A stretch of 42,662 nt of DNA from Caldimicrobium sp. (GTDB taxonomy: Bacteria > Desulfobacterota > Thermodesulfobacteria > Thermodesulfobacteriales > Thermodesulfobacteriaceae), in the NCBI GenBank assembly GCA_025059715.1, contig JANXCE010000018.1:1-42662 (forward strand), in the 5' to 3' direction. A model generated the notes under the pieces. The model was not told where the DNA came from. It made no database searches and was given only the letters and a program-made list of their open reading frames with translations. The translations under genes and the position numbers were made by a program. Numbering within the stretch: the stretch's first letter is position 1; the number at the start of each line of letters is the position of its first letter. Below are positions 1 to 8,872 of the stretch, in pieces.

Positions 1-1015
1 CAAGGTAGTCACCTGTTGCTTCATAAGCCCTGGCTCTACAGCCTCCGCAAACTCTGATATATTCACATCTTCCGCATTTACCCTTGTAATTTTTAAAATC
101 CCTTAACTTGTTAAATATCTCTGAGCCCTCCCATACCTCTCTAAAGGAATTTTTCCGGAGATCTCCACAGGGTATCTCTAAGTATCCACAGGTTTGAACT
201 ACTCCTTGATGAGATATGAAGCAAAAGCCGGTTCCTGCAAGGCAACCTCTTGTAACTGCATCAAGACCAAAGGTTTCATAGGTTACTTCCTTTCCCTCCG
301 CTTTAGCCCTTTCCCGCAAAATTCTATAATAGTGAGGAGCACAAGTTGCCTTAAGATGAAGCCCCGATCTCTCTCTTTGCTCATAAAACCAGTGAAGAAG
401 GGCTTCATACTTTTCGGGAGAGAGCCCATCTTGCCCAAGATCTTTGCCCCTTCCTACAGGCACTAATAAGAATATGTGATGGGCCTCTGCTCCAAGATCC
501 TTTGCTAACTGATGGACCTTGGGTAACTCTTCTGCATTAACCCCTGTAATAGTGGTATTTATTTGAAAGGAAAGCCCCACCTCTCTTAGAATGTTGATAC
601 CTCTTAATGCCCCTTCAAAGGCTCCAGGCATCTTTCTGAAATCATCATGAGTTTTAGCCTCTGCCCCATCAAGACTAATACTAACCCTGGAAATGCCTAC
701 TCTCTTTAATTCTAAAGCAAGCTCTTTTGTAAGTAATGTGCCATTCGTTGCAAGAACGGGTTTCAACCCTAAGGTAGTTGCCCTTTGGGCTATCTCCAAA
801 AGGTCTTTGCGAAGTAATGGTTCTCCCCCAGTTAAAATAATGATAGGTTGTCCAACCTCCCTAATCTCCTCCAAGATCCGAAAAACCTCATCTGTAGTAA
901 GTTCTCCTTCATAGGTGCCCCTTGAGGCAGAGGCCCTACAATGGATACAATCAAGATTACAGGTCCGGGTAAGCTCCCAAGCTATAAGCCGAGGCACAAA
1001 ATTATTTGGCTTCAT
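1..1015 (-). CDS. ahbD: AhbD-type heme b synthase, radical SAM (3' end cut by window edge)
   Basis: A 338-residue open frame runs off the left edge, so the C-terminus is missing (family about 370-400 residues). Near residue 10 it reads RLIAWELTRTCNLDCIHC, the CX3CX2C site for the SAM-binding 4Fe-4S cluster in NirJ/AhbD proteins. Close to the cut end it has the SPASM-like auxiliary-cluster motif CGRCEYIRVCGGCRARAY. By family knowledge AhbD converts Fe-coproporphyrin III to heme b in the siroheme-dependent pathway of sulfate reducers. The short N-terminus and the RLIAWE signature favour AhbD/NirJ2 over AhbC/NirJ1. ATG at 1015 follows an AAGGAAG ribosome site and overlaps the MOSC gene by 14 nt, so it ends a co-transcribed group. 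MoaA-type or another SPASM function is less likely. Confidence 0.7.
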   Translation of the reverse strand, partial: MKPNNFVPRLIAWELTRTCNLDCIHCRASASRGTYEGELTTDEVFRILEEIREVGQPIIILTGGEPLLRKDLLEIAQRATTLGLKPVLATNGTLLTKELALELKRVGISRVSISLDGAEAKTHDDFRKMPGAFEGALRGINILREVGLSFQINTTITGVNAEELPKVHQLAKDLGAEAHHIFLLVPVGRGKDLGQDGLSPEKYEALLHWFYEQRERSGLHLKATCAPHYYRILRERAKAEGKEVTYETFGLDAVTRGCLAGTGFCFISHQGVVQTCGYLEIPCGDLRKNSFREVWEGSEIFNKLRDFKNYKGKCGRCEYIRVCGGCRARAYEATGDYL

Positions 1016-1460
1016 CTTTTCTTCCTTTAATAAGTTCTATTATATCCCCCACTTTTATTATACCTCCCTTTATAACCTTGGTAAAAACTCCTCTATTTCT
1101 CATTTCACATTTACCTACCCTCTCAAAAATAGCACATCCATGATGACACTTTTTTCCTATCTGGGTAACCTCAAATAGACACTCACCTGCTATAATTTTA
1201 TCCCCAACTTTAACTTGAGATAGGTCTAAGTCAGTGGTCACGTTTTCTGCTAACTCTCCATAGGCAAGAGGCCTTCCAATGAGATCTTTCATCCACTCTA
1301 AGGTATAGACATCAAGAAAACTTACCTGACGATGCCACGAACCAGCATGAGCATCTCCTTCAATGCCATAATTTTCAATCACTTTCACCTGAGAAACATT
1401 TTCTTTGGGCACTCCTTTCTCTCTACTGATTGAAAGGGCTATGACTTTCCCCCTTTTCAT
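1002..1460 (-). CDS. MOSC domain protein
   Basis: A 152-residue stand-alone MOSC domain. Family landmarks are the N-terminal strand KVIALSIS, the GIEGDAHAG motif near residue 33, and the conserved cysteine of KCHHGC near residue 105, followed by RGVFTKVIKGG. MOSC domains are the C-terminal part of molybdenum-cofactor sulfurases, and short bacterial versions are thought to move sulfur or bind molybdopterin; the substrate here is not visible. It overlaps the upstream FAH gene by ATGA and the downstream ahbD by 14 nt, indicating translational coupling. No other molybdenum-cofactor gene lies in the window, so the link to Moco is from family only. Confidence 0.85.
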   Translation of the reverse strand: MKRGKVIALSISREKGVPKENVSQVKVIENYGIEGDAHAGSWHRQVSFLDVYTLEWMKDLIGRPLAYGELAENVTTDLDLSQVKVGDKIIAGECLFEVTQIGKKCHHGCAIFERVGKCEMRNRGVFTKVIKGGIIKVGDIIELIKGRKDEAK

Positions 1461-2224
1461 AACCTTTCCCCTTCTAAGGATTCTACACTGTTTCTTAAGA
1501 CTCCTATGTGTTCGATCTCAACTTCCACTACATCTCCCGCCTTAAGAGGCCCAACTCCAGAAGGTGTTCCCGTAGCTATTACATCCCCTGGTAAAAGAGT
1601 CATTATCTGGGAAATGTAAAAAATGAGCTCTATCGGCTTAAATATCATCTGCTTAGTGTGCGAACTCTGAACTATTTTACCATTAAGTCTCGTCTCTATA
1701 CGCAAATTTTGGGGATCAATTCCCTTTACAATGAAAGGACCTATTGGGGCAAAGGTATTAAAGGACTTACTCCGAGTCCACTGAATGTCCCTGCGTTGAA
1801 GATCTCTTGCGGTGACATCATTAAAACAAGTATAACCAAGTATAGCCTTTTCTACCTCATCATAAGTATAGGGTCTATATAACTTTTGGCCTATCACTAC
1901 AGCCAGTTCTCCTTCATAATGAACCTCTTTACTTTCGGGTGGAAGAACTATACTCTCTTCAGGACCTATAACTGCAGTTGGGGGTTTAAGAAAAATCAAT
2001 GGTTCCTGCGGAAGAGCCATTTTCAATTCCTCCGCATGATCCCTATAGTTAAGACCTACACCAATAATTTTAGTGGGAATACAAGGTGCAAGTATTTTAA
2101 TATCCCTTAAAAACATCCTTTCCTTGGAAGTCCCATCTATACAAACAACCTCCTCTCCCAAGAGATATCCATAAAAAACTTCTTCTCCCCTTTTAAATCT
2201 TCCGATTTTAATTGGATAGGTCAT
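1457..2224 (-). CDS. fumarylacetoacetate hydrolase (FAH) family protein
   Basis: A 255-residue protein with a short N-terminal lid (about 1-55) and a complete FAH fold. HYEGELAVVIG supplies metal-binding acidic residues, DVTARDLQ follows, then FAPIGPFIV, and the C-terminal GDVIATGTPSGVG motif. Members hydrolyse or decarboxylate 2,4-diketo acids: acylpyruvases, oxaloacetate decarboxylases, hydroxyheptadienedioate isomerases. Oxaloacetate or acylpyruvate chemistry is the most usual for stand-alone enzymes of this length, but the substrate cannot be read from sequence. It lies 25 nt downstream of ferritin and is coupled through ATGA to the MOSC gene. Confidence 0.85.
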   Translation of the reverse strand: MTYPIKIGRFKRGEEVFYGYLLGEEVVCIDGTSKERMFLRDIKILAPCIPTKIIGVGLNYRDHAEELKMALPQEPLIFLKPPTAVIGPEESIVLPPESKEVHYEGELAVVIGQKLYRPYTYDEVEKAILGYTCFNDVTARDLQRRDIQWTRSKSFNTFAPIGPFIVKGIDPQNLRIETRLNGKIVQSSHTKQMIFKPIELIFYISQIMTLLPGDVIATGTPSGVGPLKAGDVVEVEIEHIGVLRNSVESLEGERL

Positions 2225-2249
2225 AGTTTGTTTTAAAATTATACCACAC

Positions 2250-2768
2250 TTAGACTTGAGTCATTAGTAAATTTAAGTCAAGGGGTCTTTGAGCAAGTTC
2301 ATTATCTAAATAGAAAAGTGCTTGAGGATCACCCTTTATTAGTTTTAGCTTGTTAAGAATGGCCTTAAAGGATGCCTCCTCCTCCACCTGTTCCTCCACA
2401 AACCACTGGAGAAAATTCTCGGTAGCATAATCTTCATGCTTTTTTGCTAAACTCATCAACTTGTTAATTCTGTCCGTTACCTCCTGTTCGTGTTTGTAAG
2501 CATGTTCAAAAACTGCCTCTGGGCTATCCCAGGTATATGGTGGTGCAGGGATTTCCTCTAATATAACCCTTCCATCTCTTTCAAAAATGTATTTGTAAAA
2601 CTTCATAGCATGCATGTATTCTTCCGCGGTTTGGGCCTTCATCCAGTGAGCAAATCCCTCTAATCCTTGATCTTCAAAATAGGCAGACATCGCTAAATAT
2701 AGATAACCAGAATATAATTCCCACTTCAACTGCTCGTTAAGCGCTTTCTCCAATTCCTGCTTTAACAT
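2250..2768 (-). CDS. ftnA: bacterial non-heme ferritin
   Basis: 172 residues, typical FtnA length. The four-helix diiron residues are in place: Glu in LKWELYSGYLY, the AEEYMHAMKF motif with Glu and His, Glu in HEQEVTDRI, and the QWFVEEQVEEE helix. It stores iron as a mineral core in the cytoplasm and consumes Fe(II) and peroxide. AAGGAGG sits 6 nt before the ATG, giving strong initiation, and a sigma-70-like promoter is visible upstream. In an anaerobe full of Fe-S and radical SAM enzymes an iron store and oxidant sink makes sense. Confidence 0.93.
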   Translation of the reverse strand: MLKQELEKALNEQLKWELYSGYLYLAMSAYFEDQGLEGFAHWMKAQTAEEYMHAMKFYKYIFERDGRVILEEIPAPPYTWDSPEAVFEHAYKHEQEVTDRINKLMSLAKKHEDYATENFLQWFVEEQVEEEASFKAILNKLKLIKGDPQALFYLDNELAQRPLDLNLLMTQV

Positions 2769-2802
2769 ATCTACCTCCTTTTAAAAATTTTAATTTAATA
2801 AA

Positions 2803-2830
2803 AATTTAAAACCGTAAGCAAAAATTTCAA
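2803..2830 (-). promoter_or_regulatory. candidate sigma-70 promoter for ferritin
   Basis: Read on the minus strand: -35 TTGAAA (2830-2825), 16-nt spacer, -10 TAAATT (2808-2803), giving a start near 2796 and a leader of about 28 nt containing AAGGAGG. Lies in the divergent ftnA/amrS spacer. Pattern match only; the region is very A+T-rich, so chance matches are likely. Confidence 0.4.
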
Positions 2831-2845
2831 GTTAATATTTTAATC

Positions 2846-2874
2846 TTGACTATCTGTTTTAAAAGTCTTAAATT
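2846..2874 (+). promoter_or_regulatory. candidate sigma-70 promoter for amrS
   Basis: -35 TTGACT (2846-2851), 17-nt spacer, -10 TAAATT (2869-2874). The predicted start is about 24 nt before the amrS ATG, with AAGGTAG as ribosome site. It is arranged back to back with the ferritin promoter. Confidence 0.45.
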
Positions 2875-2904
2875 GAAATATATTTTCTCTCTTAAGGTAG
2901 TCCC

Positions 2905-3921
2905 ATGAAATTGGCTTTACTTTATAAAACCTTAGAAGAAAACAAAGTTCGCTGTCATCTCTGTAATCACTACTGTATTATTCCACCAGGTAAGAGGGGG
3001 CTTTGTGGTGTTAGACAAAATGAAGAGGGAGTTCTTTATACCTTGGTATATGGAAAAGTTATTGCTCAGCATGTAGATCCCATCGAAAAAAAACCTCTCT
3101 ATCATTTCTTACCTGGAAGTTCTTCCTACTCTATTGCCACCATAGGTTGTAACTTTAGATGTTCCTTTTGTCAAAATTTTGAAATCTCGCAATACCCTCA
3201 TTTATATCCTCAGGATATCCCTGGAAGACCTCTAACCCCCAAGGACATCCTTAAGGCTACTTTACAATCAAACTCCAAAAGCATCTCCTATACATATACG
3301 GAGCCTACTGTATTTTTTGAATTTGCCTTAGATTGTGCCAAACTTGCGGTTAAAGAAGGCCTTAAAAATGTCTTTGTTTCAAATGGTTACATGACTAAGG
3401 AAGCCATTGAGCTGATTAAACCCTATCTCCACGGTATTAATGTAGATTTGAAGGCCTTTACTGAGGGGTTTTATCAAAGGTTTTGTAAGGCTAAGCTTAA
3501 ACCTGTTTTAGAAAACCTAAGGTATATAAAAGAATCTCAGATCTGGTTGGAGATAACCACCTTGATCATTCCCGGCGAAAATGACGATGAAGAGGAACTA
3601 AGAAACATAGCCAGATTTATTAGGGACGAGTTAGGGCCAGAAACTCCTTGGCATATTTCCCGATTTTACCCTCACTTTAAGATGCTTCATAAACCTTATA
3701 CTCCCATAGAGACCCTGCAAAAAGCCTATTTCATTGGTAAAGAGGAGGGACTTTATTACCTATACATTGGCAATGTTCCGGGAAATGAGACAGAAAATAC
3801 CTTTTGTCCTAAGTGTAATGCCCTTGTCATTGAAAGATATGGTTATGCGGTGATTAAGAATAATTTAAGAGAAGGCCTCTGCCCTCAGTGTAGCTTCAAA
3901 ATAGATGGGGTTTGGAGTTAA
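2905..3921 (+). CDS. amrS: AmmeMemoRadiSam system radical SAM enzyme AmrS
   Basis: 338 residues, matching AmrS (PflA-like, COG1180). An N-terminal CHLCNHYC zinc-ribbon-like motif precedes GKRGLCGVR. The radical SAM motif is GCNFRCSFCQN (CX3CX2C) near residue 81. The C-terminus carries CPKC ... CPQC and ends in the family-typical GVW. AmrS usually occurs with AmrA (AMMECR1) and AmrB (MEMO), neither of which is in this window; the reaction of the system is not established. The last 57 nt, encoding the C-terminal ribbon, lie antisense to the end of rlmN. Confidence 0.9.
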   Translation: MKLALLYKTLEENKVRCHLCNHYCIIPPGKRGLCGVRQNEEGVLYTLVYGKVIAQHVDPIEKKPLYHFLPGSSSYSIATIGCNFRCSFCQNFEISQYPHLYPQDIPGRPLTPKDILKATLQSNSKSISYTYTEPTVFFEFALDCAKLAVKEGLKNVFVSNGYMTKEAIELIKPYLHGINVDLKAFTEGFYQRFCKAKLKPVLENLRYIKESQIWLEITTLIIPGENDDEEELRNIARFIRDELGPETPWHISRFYPHFKMLHKPYTPIETLQKAYFIGKEEGLYYLYIGNVPGNETENTFCPKCNALVIERYGYAVIKNNLREGLCPQCSFKIDGVWS

Positions 3922-4968
3922 AAGCTCTCCTTCCAATCTTCTCCTTAATTGACCACATCCCGCACTGATCTTGACCCCTTTGCTTTTCCTGAGAGTGGTT
4001 AGCATTCCCTTTGAAAGTAAGTATCTTTGAAAATTATAAATAATCTCTTCACTGGGTCTCTCAAAGGGAATATCTGGATGAGGATTAAAGGGAATCAAAT
4101 TTATTTTAACGGGTAACCCTCGCAAAAGTCTATAGAGTTCCTCCGCCTCCCGAAGGGAATCATTCACATCCTTTATTAACAGATACTCAATGGTTATCCT
4201 TCCCTTTTTTACTCTGGGAAAGGTTTTTATGATTTCAATTAATTCAGAAAGGGAGTATTTTTTGGCTATGGGCATAAGTTGCCTTCGCAGTTCATCATTA
4301 GGTGCATGCAAAGAGAGAGCTAAGGCTGTGGGGAACTCCTTAGCTAAAGCCCTTAGTTCTCGCACTAAACCAACTGTTGAAACGGTAAGTCTTTTACGAG
4401 AAAAATTAAATCCCCTCTTGTCTTCAAGAATCTTAAGAACTTTTACTAAATTCTTATAGTTAGCTAAGGGTTCACCCATTCCCATAAATACGATATTTCG
4501 TAAAGGTAGAGATTCTCCTTTTAGTTTTAAAAATCTTTTAGCTATGACCACTTGGGCAAGAATTTCTCCTACGCTCAGATCTCGCTTAAATCCACTTTTG
4601 CCTGTCAGACAAAACTTACAACCAAAGGCACATCCAACTTGAGTAGATACACAAAGGGTATAGTGATCTCTTTCGGGGATTAGCACGCTCTCTATAATCT
4701 CTCCATCTTCAAGTCTAACAGCAAATTTTGTGGTGCCCTCATCATCGCTTTGAAGATCAACAACTGAGGGTAGGCTCAGATCGAAATGGTCTTCAAGCTT
4801 TAATCGCAAACTCTTCGGGATATCGGTCATCTCCATGAAAGATAGAGCCACTTTGCGGGTAAGCCATTGGTAAATCTGATCCCCCCGATAGGAGGGCTCT
4901 CCTAAGGAGGTTAAAAGGTCTCTGATCTCTTCTAAGGTATGTTCTCTAAGCTTAGTTCTAAAACTCAT
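3865..4968 (-). CDS. rlmN: 23S rRNA (adenine-C2)-methyltransferase RlmN
   Basis: 367 residues, full length. The N-terminal helical domain has YRGDQIYQWL. The radical SAM site is GCAFGCKFCLTG near residue 112, followed by the VFMGMGEPL motif, and the second catalytic cysteine lies in SAGCGQLR near residue 340. It methylates A2503 of 23S rRNA and A37 of some tRNAs. It overlaps serA by ATGA at its start. Its last 18 or so residues are encoded antisense to the AmrS C-terminal metal ribbon; a C-terminal tail after CGQLR is normal for the family, so the overlap does not imply truncation. Confidence 0.96.
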   Translation of the reverse strand: MSFRTKLREHTLEEIRDLLTSLGEPSYRGDQIYQWLTRKVALSFMEMTDIPKSLRLKLEDHFDLSLPSVVDLQSDDEGTTKFAVRLEDGEIIESVLIPERDHYTLCVSTQVGCAFGCKFCLTGKSGFKRDLSVGEILAQVVIAKRFLKLKGESLPLRNIVFMGMGEPLANYKNLVKVLKILEDKRGFNFSRKRLTVSTVGLVRELRALAKEFPTALALSLHAPNDELRRQLMPIAKKYSLSELIEIIKTFPRVKKGRITIEYLLIKDVNDSLREAEELYRLLRGLPVKINLIPFNPHPDIPFERPSEEIIYNFQRYLLSKGMLTTLRKSKGVKISAGCGQLRRRLEGELLTPNPIYFEATLRAEAFS

Positions 4969-6545
4969 AGTTCTAAGGGTTTTACTAAATAAACTGCTTC
5001 TTCATTTCTTAATTCCGCTAAGGCCTCAGGCGTGGGGGGTTGGTCTAAACTCAATAGGATTATATTTCTCCTTTTCATGGGATCTTGACCTACATGCATG
5101 CGCGATATGTTTAATTGATGTCTACCCAAAATGGTGCCGATCTTTCCAATAACCCCTGGTTTATCATCATTAAAAATATAGAGCATATATCCCTCAGGTA
5201 AAGCATCTAATCTAAATCCGTTAATGCGCACAATTCTTGGCTCTTTTTTACCAAAAAGAGTGCCCTCTACTAAGGTTTCACCATGAGTATGCTTTATCCT
5301 AAGACTTATAAGAGAGGTAAAATCTTCGGTTTCCTCAGTTTTTGCCTCAGTAATTTTGATATTTCTATCTTTGGCTCTAAAGAGGGCATTCACATAATTG
5401 ACATCTTCCTTGAGAAAGGGAGTTAGTAAACCTTTAACCAAGGACAGGGTTACTGGTTTAGTGTCAATCTTAGCTAATTCCCCTTTGTAGACTATTTCCA
5501 ACTCCTGAATAGCTCCCTCCGCAATTTGAGCGGATAGTAAGCCAATTTTTTCAGCCAGTTTTAAAACTGGTTGTAGAATCCGTAGGGCCTCTGCACTAAT
5601 GGAAGGAACATTCACTGCATTGCGCACCACTCCATGAATAAGATAATCTACCACTTGCTTTGCTATCTCAATCGCTACTACCCTTTGAGCTTCGATCGTA
5701 GAGGCTCCTAAATGAGGGGTTACAATTACATTTTCGAGCTTAATCAAAGGATGCTCCGGATCTGGTGGTTCTTTTTCAAAGACATCCAAGGCTGCTCCTG
5801 CTACTTTCCCTGAAATCAAAGCTCTATAAAGGGCCTCTTCATCGATGATACCTCCTCGGGCACAATTTATGATATAAACTCCCCTTTTCATCTTGGCAAA
5901 GGCGGCTTCATCAAGTAAGTGATAGGTCTCCTTGGTAAGTGGAGTGTGCAAAGTAATAAAATCCGCCCTACTATATAGTTCCTCTAAACTTACGAGCTCT
6001 ACCCCCATTTTGCTTGCCAAATCAGGCGAAACAAAGGGATCATAGGCAATAACCTGCATCTTTAAAGCCAGAGCCCTTTCCGCTACAATACTTCCTATTC
6101 GTCCTAATCCAATTATTCCCAAGACCTTTCCATTTAATTCTACCCCCATAAACTTTTTTCTCTCCCACTTTCCATCCTTTACCGAGTTGTTGGCTTGGGG
6201 AATTTTTCTTGCTAAGGCAAAAAGTAGAGCTAAGGTATGCTCCGCAGCAGATAAAGTATTTCCTCCAGGAACATTCATAACCACAATTCCCTTTTCATTG
6301 GCACTTTGAAGATCTACATTGTCAAGACCCGTTCCCGCTCTTCCAATTACCCTAAGATTCTTAGCCCTCTCAATTACCTCTTTGGTGACTTTAGTGCCAC
6401 TGCGAATTATAAGAGCTTCTACTTCTTCAATTTCCTTCATCAGTTCCTGTAAAGTTAAACCTGGTTTATAAATCACCTCAAGGCCAGCATTGCTGAGTAT
6501 CTCCAAGCCTTCTTCGGAAAGAGAATCAGAAATTAAAACTCTCAT
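4965..6545 (-). CDS. serA: D-3-phosphoglycerate dehydrogenase
   Basis: 526 residues, the long SerA type with substrate/NAD domains, an ASB (allosteric substrate-binding) domain and a C-terminal ACT domain. Visible landmarks are the Rossmann motif GLGRIG, catalytic Arg in NCARGGIIDE, Glu in DVFEKEPPD, His in VTPHLGAST and the ACT start YMLYIFNDDKPGVIG. It performs the first committed step of serine synthesis. I start it at the ATG at 6545 (MRVLISDSL), preceded by GGGGAGG at 9 nt; an in-frame ATG 36 nt upstream lacks such a site and would add a non-conserved tail. It is coupled to rlmN by ATGA and follows the NIL ferredoxin gene by 48 nt. Confidence 0.95.
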   Translation of the reverse strand: MRVLISDSLSEEGLEILSNAGLEVIYKPGLTLQELMKEIEEVEALIIRSGTKVTKEVIERAKNLRVIGRAGTGLDNVDLQSANEKGIVVMNVPGGNTLSAAEHTLALLFALARKIPQANNSVKDGKWERKKFMGVELNGKVLGIIGLGRIGSIVAERALALKMQVIAYDPFVSPDLASKMGVELVSLEELYSRADFITLHTPLTKETYHLLDEAAFAKMKRGVYIINCARGGIIDEEALYRALISGKVAGAALDVFEKEPPDPEHPLIKLENVIVTPHLGASTIEAQRVVAIEIAKQVVDYLIHGVVRNAVNVPSISAEALRILQPVLKLAEKIGLLSAQIAEGAIQELEIVYKGELAKIDTKPVTLSLVKGLLTPFLKEDVNYVNALFRAKDRNIKITEAKTEETEDFTSLISLRIKHTHGETLVEGTLFGKKEPRIVRINGFRLDALPEGYMLYIFNDDKPGVIGKIGTILGRHQLNISRMHVGQDPMKRRNIILLSLDQPPTPEALAELRNEEAVYLVKPLEL

Positions 6546-6593
6546 AAAGATTGGCCTCCCCTTGTTGTGTTGAGTCTCCAATCAATTTAAATT

Positions 6594-7016
6594 TTATAGG
6601 ACCTCACTATGGATGTGAATTTCCATAGCCTTTGTAATACAAGCGGAAACACAAAAGGCACAGGCAGTGCACCTATCGGGATCATAAATAACCCTAAAAG
6701 TTTTTCTATCCACAAACAGTGCACTAGTGGGACACACCGCCGTGCAAGCACCACAGTGGATGCACTTATCCTCATTTTTAAATACCTGTTGACCTAAGGG
6801 TTGAATCTCTACCCCCTCTTGTGTGAGAAAATTTAGGCCCTTTTCCAAATTTTCCCTTTCACCCATCAATTCAAGAATCATAATCCCCTCTTTACCGGGG
6901 GTTATAGTAGCTTTAAGAATATTAAAAATCAGATTAAAATCCTTGACTAAACGATAAACTATGGGCTTTTCCACTATATCAGGAGAAAACTTCAAAAATA
7001 ATCCCTTTTTCATCAT
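6594..7016 (-). CDS. NIL domain - 2x[4Fe-4S] ferredoxin protein
   Basis: 140 residues. An N-terminal NIL domain (about 1-75, the fold also found at the end of MetN) is followed by a ferredoxin domain with two complete cluster motifs, CIHCGACTAVCP and CTACAFCVSACI. By family knowledge NIL-ferredoxin proteins of the MA1822 type take part in homocysteine formation from aspartate semialdehyde and sulfide in methanogens, acting with a DUF39 (COG1900) protein; no DUF39 gene is in this window. GGAGG lies 6 nt before the ATG at 7016, and a second ATG follows directly. It sits 21 nt after the YcaO gene and 48 nt before serA. A role in sulfur transfer or assimilation is inference. Confidence 0.88.
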   Translation of the reverse strand: MMKKGLFLKFSPDIVEKPIVYRLVKDFNLIFNILKATITPGKEGIMILELMGERENLEKGLNFLTQEGVEIQPLGQQVFKNEDKCIHCGACTAVCPTSALFVDRKTFRVIYDPDRCTACAFCVSACITKAMEIHIHSEVL

Positions 7017-7037
7017 AATTATCCTCCACCTGAGGAC

Positions 7038-8777
7038 TTAGTTTTTACTGTGCAAAAAGGCTTCACAGTATTCAAGCCCCTTTTTAGCCATAACTAACTC
7101 AGGATCCAATGTTAAGGCTTTTACAAAGAAAACCTCTGCGGAAGATAGCATATTCAAATTTTTTAAGCAATATCCTATATTAGCATAGTCGATAGCAGAG
7201 GCGGGATTAAGCTCCGTTGCTCTCATAAAGGTCTTAAGCGCTAAAAAGTAATCACCCCTTTTATAAAGGGCTCTACCAAGTAAATTATAGACCTCCGCTA
7301 CTTCTTCAATGGACAGGGCTTTCTCACACATCTCTATACAGCTATCCCAGTGCCCCTTTCTAAAATAGGCATCCGCTAAGTTAGTGTAAAGGGCTACTTT
7401 ATCATTCTCAGGGGTAATGCACTGAAGGGCCCTTTCATAAGCTTTGATAGCCTCATCAAATTCCCCAAGCTCTTTTAACACATTTCCATAATATCCCCAA
7501 ACATAATATCTATGGTCCACTTCTTTTAAAATCTCTTCCAGAATCTCTTTATTTTTTTCGGGAGGTAAATATAACGGCATCACTCTACAAATTTGGAAAA
7601 GAAGTGGAATTCTTGTGCGCTCCCTAAAGAGTATACCAGGAATAATGGCATAAACCGCAGGCAGTTTAAGGCTCTCCTCTTCTATATCTATTAGGTAGAC
7701 TACCCAATCTCTCTCTTTTAAGGCTTGAGCAAGTAAAATTAATTCCTCCACATGATCACCCCTATATATATTTGGTAGAGCCTCTAAGGCTATTTCTCCC
7801 TCATGTCTTAAAACCAGGGAGGCCTCTTCAAGAGTTGCAAATTTGGGAAGTCCACTTTCTACGTATTTTCCCTCGGTATCAAAATCTCCAGCCAATTGAG
7901 CTACTTCAGTCAGGGCTCTAATCAGAGCTCTTTCGGGAGAAGTGCCAGTGCCTGCAGCGTAAACTATCTCACTTCTATGGGGAAAGGTTGAGGGATCAAG
8001 GGCCATCACTGCTATTGTAGGCACGGGCATCCCAAAGGTCATATCTCGAATCCAGAGCTTTATATCAAGCCTTTCAAAACAACTCAGAAGTTGTTCCGCT
8101 TCCCCTTTTATGGAAGTCCTGAGTATAGAAGGCATAGGCTTTTGACTTCTGATTGAGAGGGCATTGGTGTGTCTCTCTATTAATTCGCAGATGGCTTGAA
8201 CTGAAGCCTCAGGATAGGTATTTCCTCCAGCAGAACCATTGTATTCATAAAGGACCCAAAACCAATGAAAGGGAATGTATTTTGTCTCTCTGGTATACAC
8301 CTCAAGAGCTGGAACAAAGTAAAAGGGTATTTCTTTGAGGATTTCCAAGGCAAATTTCCTGAGGCTATCTTCCTCCTCATCTTCAACAGATTTGATAAAA
8401 ACATCCCAGGGCAGAGCCCTATCTCCAAGTTCCTTAAAGGAACTAAGGATACCGTGCTGAGGCACTCTCTGATAATAACTAAAAAGGGAAAAACGCTCTA
8501 CAAGCTCCACTAAGGCACTAGCTTGAGATAAAACGGGTGTTACTCCCTTACCCATTTGCTTGTAATTGCCAGTAATCTTTCTCCCATCTACATCATACAA
8601 ACTTAAATAGATGGGAATTCCCAGTCTACCCTTGTCTATTCTCTTTAAACCTTTGTATACTCTTAATCCACAAGAGCGCAGTCTTTCCTCTACCATTCTA
8701 ATGGTCTCTTCAGGGTAAAGGGCTTTATCCGCAATCACCTTAGGTGAAGGCTTCCAAAACTTTTCAAAATCCCTCAT
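7038..8777 (-). CDS. YcaO-like protein with C-terminal TPR repeats
   Basis: 579 residues. Residues about 1-400 form a YcaO domain: SALVELVERF near 85, QAICELIERH near 193 and AAGTGTSPERALIRALTEVAQ-like region near 275-292 carry the acidic ATP/Mg-binding residues typical of YcaO cyclodehydratases and thioamide synthetases. Residues about 425-570 contain four TPR units (GYYGNVLKELGEFDEAIKAY, TNLADAYFRKGHWDSCIEM and two more). YcaO enzymes activate a peptide amide with ATP for attack by Cys/Ser/Thr side chains or sulfide. There is no precursor peptide, E1-like partner or TfuA nearby, which argues against a RiPP cluster. GGGAGG precedes the ATG. It heads the operon with the NIL ferredoxin and is divergent from mnmA. 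Confidence 0.9.
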   Translation of the reverse strand: MRDFEKFWKPSPKVIADKALYPEETIRMVEERLRSCGLRVYKGLKRIDKGRLGIPIYLSLYDVDGRKITGNYKQMGKGVTPVLSQASALVELVERFSLFSYYQRVPQHGILSSFKELGDRALPWDVFIKSVEDEEEDSLRKFALEILKEIPFYFVPALEVYTRETKYIPFHWFWVLYEYNGSAGGNTYPEASVQAICELIERHTNALSIRSQKPMPSILRTSIKGEAEQLLSCFERLDIKLWIRDMTFGMPVPTIAVMALDPSTFPHRSEIVYAAGTGTSPERALIRALTEVAQLAGDFDTEGKYVESGLPKFATLEEASLVLRHEGEIALEALPNIYRGDHVEELILLAQALKERDWVVYLIDIEEESLKLPAVYAIIPGILFRERTRIPLLFQICRVMPLYLPPEKNKEILEEILKEVDHRYYVWGYYGNVLKELGEFDEAIKAYERALQCITPENDKVALYTNLADAYFRKGHWDSCIEMCEKALSIEEVAEVYNLLGRALYKRGDYFLALKTFMRATELNPASAIDYANIGYCLKNLNMLSSAEVFFVKALTLDPELVMAKKGLEYCEAFLHSKN

Positions 8778-8872
8778 AGGCCTCCCTTTAGTTGTAAGAT
8801 CTGAAATTGTGGAATAATTTAATTAATGTAATAGATTTTAAGAAAAACACAATCCTTTGTAGTAAGGAAGAT

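Noticed and set aside
6546-6581. Upstream ATG extension of serA
   Set aside because: Adds 12 residues not typical of SerA and lacks the GGGGAGG site that precedes ATG 6545.
7038-8777. YcaO as part of a RiPP (azole/thiopeptide) cluster
   Set aside because: No precursor peptide, dehydrogenase, transporter or E1-like partner lies nearby; the neighbours are housekeeping genes.
8807-8872. N-terminal extension of mnmA
   Set aside because: The extra residues precede the PP-loop without family similarity and no ribosome site is present at 8807.
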